From Saprospirales bacterium (GTDB lineage: Bacteria; Bacteroidota; Bacteroidia; Chitinophagales; Saprospiraceae): a stretch of 5,190 bases of DNA. A program made the translations under genes and the position numbers. The notes beneath the pieces are model-generated. The model worked only from the letters and a program-made list of their open reading frames with translations. It did no database searches and was not told the origin of the DNA. Of the stretch, positions 1-5,190 are shown piece after piece. Location of the stretch: positions 6,169-11,358 of the forward strand of contig DLXL01000105.1 in assembly GCA_003448025.1 (NCBI GenBank), written 5' to 3'. The first letter of the stretch is position 1, and every line of letters begins with the position of its first letter.

Positions 1-546
1 AGTGGAAAGAAAAACAACTGGCTTGGAAGAAACCAGCACATTGTCGCCAGTTTTACCTCCATTGTTATCGGCGCATAAACTTACAAAATAAAAAGTTGCC
101 TTATTTCCCGATGCACTGGCAGGCGCCGTCCAGGTAAATGTCCAGGAAGTACTTCCGTTTGATAAAATTTTGGGAGAAGATTGCCGTGCATACCTTTTTC
201 CTGAAGCCCCACTTCCAATGTTAACGCCGGTACCTGCAGTAAGTGTACCACACATAGCATTGGCATTATCAAAGCAGGTTAATTGGAAGCCGGCCCTAAT
301 GGCATTACTGGTGTTTTTCAGGGTAATGGTATAAGTAGTGTTAGCCACTACGGTGTCAGGCACACCACTGATGGCGACTGTGCCTGTAAACATACCTCCG
401 CTATGGCAATCTGATTGAGCACAAGTGTTTTCTCCGGGCGCTCCTGTTTTGCCGGTTGGCGGGTTATTGGGGTTTTTCATCGCATTGGTCAATCCAAACC
501 AAAGGCAAATCAGCATCAGGCATGCTGCAAAAAGATTACGATTCAT
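1..546 (-). CDS. Secreted choice-of-anchor V domain protein, C-terminus cut by window edge
   Basis: The frame is open without a stop from the ATG at 544-546 to the window edge, giving 182 residues. Residues 1-22 look like a Sec signal peptide: an Arg near the start, a hydrophobic core LFAACLMLICLWFGL, and cleavage likely after TNA. The mature part opens with a Pro/Asn-rich stretch, then GAPGENTC and a cysteine motif C42-X4-C47-H48. A beta-rich region follows, with FTWTAP at 137-142 and a GKTGDNV segment near 164-170. The GAPGE..TC..CH start with the later FTWTAP and GD elements is the pattern I know from choice-of-anchor V proteins of Bacteroidota, usually exported with a T9SS tail at the C-terminus, which is not visible here. 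C91, C99 and C158 could form disulfides. The internal ATG at 478-480 would lose the signal peptide, so the upstream start is preferred. It starts 12 bases after the CotH-like gene and is probably co-transcribed with it. Molecular function is unknown. Confidence 0.85.
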   Translation of the reverse strand, partial: MNRNLFAACLMLICLWFGLTNAMKNPNNPPTGKTGAPGENTCAQSDCHSGGMFTGTVAISGVPDTVVANTTYTITLKNTSNAIRAGFQLTCFDNANAMCGTLTAGTGVNIGSGASGKRYARQSSPKILSNGSTSWTFTWTAPASASGNKATFYFVSLCADNNGGKTGDNVLVSSKPVVFLST

Positions 547-558
547 GAAAATTTTTAA

Positions 559-2907
559 TTAGTGCGTGATCACAAGTTTGGATACGCCTTGCCGACATTG
601 AACAAGGTAAATGCCTGCAGGCCAATGTTGAACATCAATGGTTTGAAATGGCTGTGCCGGGGAACGATAAACTAATGAACCCGATGCATTTGTAATCGTT
701 ATTAAATCATCCGCATCAACCTCCCTTATCTCGATATTTACCTGACTTGATCCGGGATTCGGGTTAATGACTAAGGCGCCATCACCTGGTTGTCCCGGCT
801 CTGCAGTAGAAACAGTTCCATTGAATGCATTAAACGTTGGATCCTGAATAATAAATGGCCCTGTGCCGTTGGGCACCCTGGCATAACCTTTATCAGTAAC
901 CTGCTGGCCAAAACTGATGTTGTCCAGAAACGCACTCTGGGGATTTACCAAACTGATCGTTTCTCCAGTTGCAGATAACTTGAAACTGGCATGCAATGGT
1001 CCCTGGTTGCCATCTTCATCTGCCCAAACAATGAGATAATCATTAGCTGGTATTACAGTACCTGCCGGGAAAACCCACTTGCGCAGATTTTCAGGATTAT
1101 CTGAGAGGGCATAATCCGTTAAATCCACAGCATTGGAACTAAGATTAAACAGCTCAATCCAATCGTCATATTCACCAGATTCATCTGCAGCAGTAAGGGT
1201 ATTGGAAGCCATGATCTCATTAATCACAACTGGAGGATTTGCCACCCAGGCCGCGCCTGTATAGTAATAGAAAACATCATGTTCTGCTCCTTTGGGGTGA
1301 AAAGTAAGGGTTTTGGCAGTGTTATCAGATGCAGCCTGTATGTAAAAACGGACCAGAGTTCCGGTACTGAAACCTGGAATTTCAGCACCAAAAACACCAT
1401 CTCCTGCAGCTCCATCATCGTGCTGACCATCATCATACATCAGGGTCTTCGAAAAATGTCCATAGGCCCCCGGGCAATAAAAAAGGGTTACTTCTGAAAT
1501 GCCATTGGAGGAAGTAACCGTAGACTGGATATGAACGGCTTCGTCGGCAGCAGGATCCTTCCAGATACCGGCCTGATTTTTCATAATAACATTACTGATC
1601 GCTGGCCCAACTACATTCATCTCTGGATTATTCAGTAAGGTAGTTCTATGATTAAGCACAAACGTCTTAATGGTCTGCCTTTCTGTGTTGTATTGGGTAT
1701 TGGAATACAGTTTTTTGGGATCAGCCTGAACCGCTGCTCCGATCAGATTGTGGTATTGATCTACCAGGGCATTGAATTCAGTGGTGTTCATTTCATCTTC
1801 AATCAAGGTTCTGAAATGGGCTAAATACCTCTGACGGATACTTGGAACGGCAAGCAACTTATTTAGTAAAGGGTAGTTTACCTTGGTCTGGTTGTAAAAC
1901 ACACCCCAGTTGACAGCGTTGGATTTCATGACGGTATTACCATCAAACTCCAAAGGAGTCATTCGTTGTGTTTCGGGGTCCCAGTAAAGGTAATAATCCA
2001 TTTTTCCTTTAAAAACATAGCTGTCGTCATCAGAAAAGGCGATTTCAGAGGCCAGAAACCACAAGGTTCTGTCCAGATCCAGCACCTCTGAGACTTCTGT
2101 TTCCAGGTTGTTCAAAGGCGTTGTGTTCAATACTTCACAGGTGTTGACCAAATCATCCCAAGGGTTTGTTTTGGATGTATTTTTTAACGTGTAGTACTGT
2201 TTGTAGGTGGTGGTATCTGGCCCTAAGTAATTCATCCCCCCGGTGCCATCTCCCCAGCCGCCACCCTGACCAGGCCCGCCACCTCCGGAAGGACGATCCG
2301 CGCGCCAACGGGTGCCATTATTGCTAAAAAACCACTCCTGGATGTAATCCCCGTTAATTTGCTGCACATTAGGATACACCCCCCAGTTTAGACCATTAAT
2401 TTTAAGGGTTACAAAATTGGCTTTTGCTGCAGGTATGTGTCTGCGAATCTGGTGCAGGTAGGAAACCTCACGCATAAAGGAAGCGTCATCAAATGCATTA
2501 TTCAGGTTTAGGGTTGAATAACCATTGATGTCCTGCCCCTCTACGAACGCATCCAGAGTGATGTTGAATGATTTTTTATCTGAATTCTGAATCTGCGTAT
2601 AAGATGTATTTCCCTTAAAACGCACCCCGACGTTGAGAAATGTGTCGTTTGCCACAATCATCGTTGCTGGAATGTCCGTTTTACTGATGTAGTTGGTTTT
2701 CATTAAATTCCAAAAATCAGGCTGATCAAACCAAAGTTGGATTTCCTGAAAAGTGGTTTCGTCATACAGTCCTGTAACTGGCCGACCATTGGTGTACAAA
2801 ATATGCTCATTTTGAGCAAAGAACATGGAACTGGGGAGATATTGGGCCTTGGATGAAAGAACCCCAACAAAGATGGAAAGAAAAGCAAGCAAGGTTACCT
2901 TTTTCAT
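559..2907 (-). CDS. CotH kinase-like secreted protein with lamin-tail domain and T9SS sorting tail
   Basis: The product is a complete 782-residue exported protein. Residues 1-21 are a signal peptide (MKKVTLLAFLSIFVG, cleavage likely after SKA). Residues about 30-430 match the CotH family: GVRFKGNTS (94-102), KKSF (111-114), STLNLNNAFDDASFMRE (131-147), KINGLNWGVY (169-178), and an acidic motif PLEFDGN (318-324) where relatives usually have a W-D-x-D-like sequence. A Gly-rich loop (207-224) interrupts the domain. Residues about 437-550 form a beta domain with an Asp-rich stretch (MYDDGQHDDGAAGDGVF, 490-506). Residues 558 to about 670 are a lamin-tail domain (VVINEIMASN, DDWIELFNLS, then a GYARVPNG-type end). 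Residues 711-782 are a T9SS type A sorting domain (VINPNPGSSQVNIEI, ending WPAGIYLVQC...KLVITH). CotH of Bacillus phosphorylates spore-coat proteins; the substrate of Bacteroidota homologues is unknown to me, and kinase activity here is inference. It is the first gene of a probable two-gene unit. The ATG at 2905-2907 is set by the signal peptide. Confidence 0.93.
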   Translation of the reverse strand: MKKVTLLAFLSIFVGVLSSKAQYLPSSMFFAQNEHILYTNGRPVTGLYDETTFQEIQLWFDQPDFWNLMKTNYISKTDIPATMIVANDTFLNVGVRFKGNTSYTQIQNSDKKSFNITLDAFVEGQDINGYSTLNLNNAFDDASFMREVSYLHQIRRHIPAAKANFVTLKINGLNWGVYPNVQQINGDYIQEWFFSNNGTRWRADRPSGGGGPGQGGGWGDGTGGMNYLGPDTTTYKQYYTLKNTSKTNPWDDLVNTCEVLNTTPLNNLETEVSEVLDLDRTLWFLASEIAFSDDDSYVFKGKMDYYLYWDPETQRMTPLEFDGNTVMKSNAVNWGVFYNQTKVNYPLLNKLLAVPSIRQRYLAHFRTLIEDEMNTTEFNALVDQYHNLIGAAVQADPKKLYSNTQYNTERQTIKTFVLNHRTTLLNNPEMNVVGPAISNVIMKNQAGIWKDPAADEAVHIQSTVTSSNGISEVTLFYCPGAYGHFSKTLMYDDGQHDDGAAGDGVFGAEIPGFSTGTLVRFYIQAASDNTAKTLTFHPKGAEHDVFYYYTGAAWVANPPVVINEIMASNTLTAADESGEYDDWIELFNLSSNAVDLTDYALSDNPENLRKWVFPAGTVIPANDYLIVWADEDGNQGPLHASFKLSATGETISLVNPQSAFLDNISFGQQVTDKGYARVPNGTGPFIIQDPTFNAFNGTVSTAEPGQPGDGALVINPNPGSSQVNIEIREVDADDLITITNASGSLVYRSPAQPFQTIDVQHWPAGIYLVQCRQGVSKLVITH
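562..777 (-). other. T9SS type A C-terminal sorting domain of the CotH-like protein
   Basis: This segment encodes residues 711-782. It has the standard order for this tail: a first strand with NPNPG, an alternating hydrophobic strand (VNIEI), a middle ITNASGSLVY segment, then GIYLV and a final KLVITH. In the known family the tail is recognised by the type IX machinery and removed, usually with attachment of the cargo to surface lipopolysaccharide. The host must therefore carry a T9SS elsewhere in its genome. Confidence 0.9.
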
Positions 2908-2967
2908 AGGATGAAATAATGGTTAATTCAGGTGCAAATTTCAGAAAAATCGCCCCTTGTTTAATGG

Positions 2968-2998
2968 AAAAAGCCCTCTGATTAGAAAACAGGAGGGC
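2968..2998 (-). terminator. Intrinsic-terminator-like hairpin in the leader of the CotH-like gene
   Basis: Read on the minus strand, GCCCTCCTG, a 9-base loop TTTTCTAAT and CAGAGGGC form an 8-bp GC-rich stem with one bulged C, followed at once by five T residues. This is the classical form of a rho-independent terminator for minus-strand transcription. There is no comparable T-run on the plus side, so it does not suit the plus strand. No long minus-strand gene ends just upstream of it. It lies 60 bases before the CotH-like start codon, so it could be a leader attenuator, the end of a small RNA or short gene, or the leftover end of a lost gene. Confidence 0.6.
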
Positions 2999-3044
2999 AA
3001 TCTATGCCAAAAATGAAGACAAAGGCGGATAGAATCAATCAATA

Positions 3045-3057
3045 GTCAGTAACTGAC
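3045..3057. repeat. Perfect palindrome GTCAGT-A-ACTGAC
   Basis: Two 6-base arms are exactly complementary around a single central base. Symmetry this tight with a one-base centre cannot form a useful RNA hairpin loop without opening the inner pairs, so a dimeric regulator binding site is the more natural reading. It is 138 bases before the CotH-like start and 227 bases before the regulator start. The binding protein is unknown. Confidence 0.5.
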
Positions 3058-3151
3058 ATAAAATCATTCCGTCGAGCACATTTGCCATTTGACGCAACTG
3101 TTTTAGTATGGTTTAATTCAGCTACCTCTTCCATGATGACCAGCGCCACCA

Positions 3152-3164
3152 TGATCACCGATCA
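3152..3164. repeat. Inverted repeat TGATC-ACC-GATCA
   Basis: Perfect 5-base arms surround a 3-base spacer, 120 bases before the start codon of the Crp/Fnr-type gene. The left arm lies in the second copy of an imperfect direct repeat (CCATGATGACC at 3131-3141, CCATGATCACC at 3149-3159; 10 of 11 identical). It is a possible operator, for example for autoregulation. Its spacing differs from classical Crp and Fnr boxes, and the length allows a chance origin. Confidence 0.4.
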
Positions 3165-3283
3165 AAGCTTATTTACCTTGACTTGTTCAACACGAAAATT
3201 TAAAGTCTCCGGATGTGTGCAGCCTGAAAAATATTCATTGGTTGCCGGACGAAGGTTGCGTTCCATGCCGCTACCTTAGCTGT

Positions 3284-3847
3284 ATGGAGGAGTTATCCCA
3301 TCAACTTTTACGTACCTATCCACTGCGGCAGCCGGAGTTGGACCTGTTTTTATCATACTGGAAATCAACAAACTATGAAAAGGGGCGTCATTTATTAAGG
3401 GAGGGGCAGGTTAGCAACTACCTGTATTTTGTTGGCTCTGGCTCGGTTCGTATTTATTACCTCAAAGAGGACAAGGAGATAACAGAATGGCTCACGCTGG
3501 ACAATTCCTTCTTTTTTTCCATTCGAAGTTTTTTCAACCGTACTCCGAGCAATTTATCCATTCATTTATTGGAACCCTCCTGTATTTATCAATTGCATCA
3601 CGATGATCTGATGCAATTGTGCGATCAATACCATGAAATCGAAAAACTTTTCAGGCGAATGGTCACCACTTCTTTGGTCTTGTCGCAGATCAGAATGGAG
3701 AGTATTCAGTTTGAAACAGCACAACAACGGTACCACCGTTTGCTGGAACAATCGCCGGATATCCTGAAACGGGTTCCGCTCAGTTACATCGCCTCTTTTC
3801 TGGGCATCACTCAGGAAACCCTCAGCAGGGTTAGAAATTCCAGGTAA
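3284..3847 (+). CDS. Crp/Fnr-family transcriptional regulator (short Bacteroidota type)
   Basis: With the ATG at 3284 the product has 187 residues, close to the usual 190 or so for this group. Residues 25-110 form a cyclic-nucleotide-binding-type beta barrel (KGRHLLREGQ at 33-42, YLYFVGSGSVRIYY at 46-59, ITEWLTLDNSFFFSIRSFF at 66-84, HLLEPSCIYQL at 94-104). A long dimerisation helix follows at about 108-150. The C-terminus is a compact helix-turn-helix, VPLSYIASFLGITQETLSRVR (164-184), with TLSR as the recognition-helix signature. The canonical cAMP phosphate-binding Gly-Glu and Arg-Ala motif is not visible, so the ligand may not be cAMP or may be absent. The frame stays open upstream, and a GTG at 3215 would add 23 residues. 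I prefer 3284 because MEELSHQLLRTYPL matches the usual N-terminus and it is an ATG. It may control its divergent neighbour, itself or the GH3 gene; targets are not shown by sequence. Confidence 0.88.
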   Translation: MEELSHQLLRTYPLRQPELDLFLSYWKSTNYEKGRHLLREGQVSNYLYFVGSGSVRIYYLKEDKEITEWLTLDNSFFFSIRSFFNRTPSNLSIHLLEPSCIYQLHHDDLMQLCDQYHEIEKLFRRMVTTSLVLSQIRMESIQFETAQQRYHRLLEQSPDILKRVPLSYIASFLGITQETLSRVRNSR

Positions 3848-3857
3848 GGCAGTCATT

Positions 3858-3875
3858 ATTTGATTTTTGTCAAAT
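3858..3875. promoter_or_regulatory. FNR/Crp-box-like palindrome between the regulator and GH3 genes
   Basis: The arms ATTTGA and TCAAAT are perfect complements around TTTTTG. The core TTGAT-TTTT-GTCAA matches the classical FNR box TTGAT-N4-ATCAA at 9 of 10 defined bases. It begins 10 bases after the stop codon of the Crp/Fnr-type gene and lies about 150 bases before the GH3 start. As RNA it could form a weak 6-bp AT-rich hairpin, but no U-run follows, so a terminator is less likely. Recognition by the adjacent regulator is inference. Confidence 0.4.
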
Positions 3876-3909
3876 GATTTGCCAGGTCTATTCCCAGACA
3901 TTTGTGCAC

Positions 3910-3929
3910 GAATCGGTGCGCAACGATTC
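3910..3929 (+). repeat. Short hairpin GAATCG-N8-CGATTC upstream of GH3 gene
   Basis: Perfect 6-bp arms enclose an 8-base loop that contains the self-complementary TGCGCA. There is no T-run on either side, so it does not look like an intrinsic terminator. It sits 93 bases before the GH3 start codon and 62 bases after the regulator stop codon, in the probable promoter or leader of the GH3 gene. Function is unknown and chance is possible. Confidence 0.3.
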
Positions 3930-4022
3930 TCATGTAACCACTTAGTGCAGGCAACTGTACATGTATTTAAAAGCTATATCGCAGGTCAACAACACCGAGG
4001 CGATACCATCCATGACATTGTT

Positions 4023-5190
4023 ATGAAAAAATCGACCCTTATTTTCCTGCTTTCAGTAGGTACCATTTTGCCGGGTATGGCACAATCCAATAGTCCCAAA
4101 TTAGGTGATGCGCCACGCGCACAGATACTTAAAGCACTGACCAGGGAAGAAAAGGCCCGGCTGGTGGTTGGAACAGGTATGCGCATGAGCGACCTTACCG
4201 TCAATACCAATGCTCCAGCCACAACTCCTAATGCCGGCGCTACTGTAACAGGCAATATTCAGGGGGCAAATTTTGCCACCGGAGAATCCAAAGTGCCGGG
4301 AGCTGCCGGTATTCTTTATGAAGTACCCAAACTGGGAATTCCTTCCATTGTATTAGCGGATGGTCCGGCGGGACTCCGCATTAATCCAATGCGAAAAAGT
4401 ATGCCGGATAAGACTTTTTATTGCACGGCATTCCCTGTGGCAACCTTGATTGCTTCTTCCTGGAATCAGGAATTGGCAGAACAAATAGGCGTTGCCATGG
4501 GTGAGGAAGCCAGAGATTATGGGGTAGATGTGCTGCTTGCTCCGGCATTGAATATTCATCGCAATCCACTTGCCGGAAGAAATTTTGAGTATTTCTCGGA
4601 AGATCCCCTGATTTCGGGCAAAATGGCCGCCTCGCTGGTCAGGGGGATCCAGTCAAAGGGGGTTGGCGCCGCTATTAAGCACTTCGCTGCCAATAACTCG
4701 GAAACCAACCGGATGAACCTCAATACTGTAGTCAGTGAGCGCGCATTAAGGGAAATCTACCTTAAAGGGTTTCAGATTGCTGTAAAGGAAAGCAAACCAT
4801 GGACTGTCATGTCCTCCTACAACAAGATTAATGGAGTGTACACTTCAGAAAGCCCTGAACTACTAACTCAAATCCTGCGAAAAGAATGGGGATTTGATGG
4901 TCTGGTCATGACGGACTGGTTCGGCGGAAAGTCTACGCCTGATCAATTGAAAGCAGGGAATGATCTGATTATGCCGGGTACGCCAGTGCAAATCGACGCG
5001 GTACTTCAGGCGCTTCAGAGCGGTGACCTTACCGAATCTGCCCTGAATATTAATGTTGAACGCCAGCTGGATCTGATTCAAAAAACCGGCACCTTTCATG
5101 GGCGTGTGGCCTCCCACAAACCGGATTTGAAGGCGCATGCCGTGCTTTCCCGTACAGTGGCTTCAGAAGGAATGGTTTTGTTGAAAAATG
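4023..5190 (+). CDS. Glycoside hydrolase family 3 beta-glucosidase-type enzyme, C-terminus cut by window edge
   Basis: 389 residues are visible with no stop. Residues 1-20 are a Sec signal peptide ([20 protein letters not shown], cleavage before QSN). The rest is most of the GH3 N-terminal TIM-barrel domain: LVVGTGM (47-53), [11 protein letters not shown] (110-120) with the substrate-binding Asp113, [11 protein letters not shown] (172-182), [12 protein letters not shown] (184-195), [13 protein letters not shown] (218-230) with Lys219-His220, and GLVMTDW (293-299) with Asp298 as the expected catalytic nucleophile. GH3 enzymes release terminal, usually beta-linked, sugars from oligosaccharides with retention. 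The exact sugar (glucose, xylose or other) cannot be read from this part. The second domain, which normally supplies the acid/base Glu, and any fibronectin-like end lie outside. Known relatives of this type run to roughly 750-950 residues. The frame is open upstream, with a GTG at 3945, but the signal peptide fixes the start at 4023. The location is probably the periplasm. Confidence 0.95.
   Translation, partial: MKKSTLIFLLSVGTILPGMAQSNSPKLGDAPRAQILKALTREEKARLVVGTGMRMSDLTVNTNAPATTPNAGATVTGNIQGANFATGESKVPGAAGILYEVPKLGIPSIVLADGPAGLRINPMRKSMPDKTFYCTAFPVATLIASSWNQELAEQIGVAMGEEARDYGVDVLLAPALNIHRNPLAGRNFEYFSEDPLISGKMAASLVRGIQSKGVGAAIKHFAANNSETNRMNLNTVVSERALREIYLKGFQIAVKESKPWTVMSSYNKINGVYTSESPELLTQILRKEWGFDGLVMTDWFGGKSTPDQLKAGNDLIMPGTPVQIDAVLQALQSGDLTESALNINVERQLDLIQKTGTFHGRVASHKPDLKAHAVLSRTVASEGMVLLKN

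Larger units (their letters stand above)
2908..3283. other. Divergent intergenic region with several symmetrical elements, no convincing gene
   Basis: These 376 bases lie between the divergent starts of the CotH-like gene (minus) and the Crp/Fnr-type gene (plus), so promoters for both should be here. I see no family-recognisable protein. The reading frames inside are short or start with rare codons: TTG at 3082 gives 65 codons, and minus-strand frames of 34 and 37 codons lie at 3162-3266 and 3039-3152. The region holds a terminator-like hairpin on the minus strand (2968-2998), a perfect 13-base palindrome (3045-3057), and a 5-3-5 inverted repeat (3152-3164). An imperfect 11-base direct repeat (3131-3141 and 3149-3159) has an 18-base period. 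Clear TTG/TAnnTTTG promoter pairs of the Bacteroidota type were not found by eye. Confidence 0.7.

Noticed and set aside
81..272. Minus-strand 63-codon frame near the left edge
   Set aside because: It lies in another frame of the choice-of-anchor V gene, whose own frame is open to the window edge and gives a recognisable exported protein.
2918..2925. Sequences one base off the TAnnTTTG -7 element (such as CAAATTTC read as GAAATTTG on the minus strand, and CACATTTG and GACATTTG elsewhere)
   Set aside because: Each lacks the first T and has no clear TTG at the right distance upstream; short AT-rich matches like this are expected by chance.
3178..3206. TTGACT-N17-TAAAGT as a sigma-70 promoter for the regulator
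   Set aside because: The -35 is good, but the -10 matches only 4 of 6, and the main sigma factor of Bacteroidota prefers TTG and TAnnTTTG elements. It is too weak to annotate.
3082..3279. 65-codon plus-strand frame in the divergent region
   Set aside because: It starts with TTG, overlaps the regulator's possible upstream extension in another frame, shows no recognisable domain, and covers the palindromic elements of the intergenic region.
3566..3901. Long minus-strand frame opposite the regulator
   Set aside because: It lies antisense to a well-supported Crp/Fnr-family gene and has no family resemblance; it is a shadow of the plus-strand coding.
3958..3965. TACATGTA palindrome before the GH3 gene
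   Set aside because: It is only eight bases, easily found by chance, with no second copy nearby.
3945..4022. GTG-initiated upstream extension of the GH3 enzyme
   Set aside because: It would put 26 residues before an excellent signal peptide beginning at 4023, which strongly favours the downstream ATG.

Overview
The window looks like chromosome of a free-living or environmental member of the Bacteroidota. The large minus-strand protein ends in a type IX secretion (T9SS type A) sorting domain. Its partner belongs to a secreted family (choice-of-anchor V) found mostly in Bacteroidota. The regulator is the short Crp/Fnr type typical of this phylum, the GH3 enzyme closely follows the Bacteroides-type pattern, and no start codon has a clear Shine-Dalgarno sequence. 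I cannot name the genus.

Layout. Positions 1-546 (minus) hold the N-terminal 182 residues of a secreted choice-of-anchor V protein with a CX4CH motif; its C-terminus lies beyond the left edge. Only 12 bases separate its start from the stop of the gene upstream, a complete 782-residue exported protein at 559-2907 (minus) that combines a CotH kinase-like domain, an Asp-rich beta domain, a lamin-tail domain and a T9SS tail. The two form a probable operon of cell-surface or secreted proteins. Positions 2908-3283 are a 376-base divergent intergenic region rich in small symmetrical elements: a minus-strand intrinsic-terminator-like hairpin, a perfect 13-base palindrome, and a TGATC-N3-GATCA inverted repeat lying inside an imperfect direct repeat. 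Positions 3284-3847 (plus) encode a 187-residue Crp/Fnr-family regulator. After a 175-base gap containing an FNR-box-like palindrome and a second short hairpin, 4023-5190 (plus) holds the first 389 residues of a signal-peptide-bearing GH3 beta-glucosidase-type enzyme, which runs off the right edge.

How the parts may work together is inference. The left operon exports proteins through the Sec and T9SS routes. The right side holds a regulator followed by a periplasmic or exported sugar-cleaving enzyme. The palindromes beside the regulator are candidate operators for autoregulation or for control of the neighbours. I see no mobile element, CRISPR array, tRNA or rRNA, and no clear new defence or metabolic system. 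The most interesting material is the unexplained structured DNA in 2908-3283 and the FNR-like site at 3858-3875.
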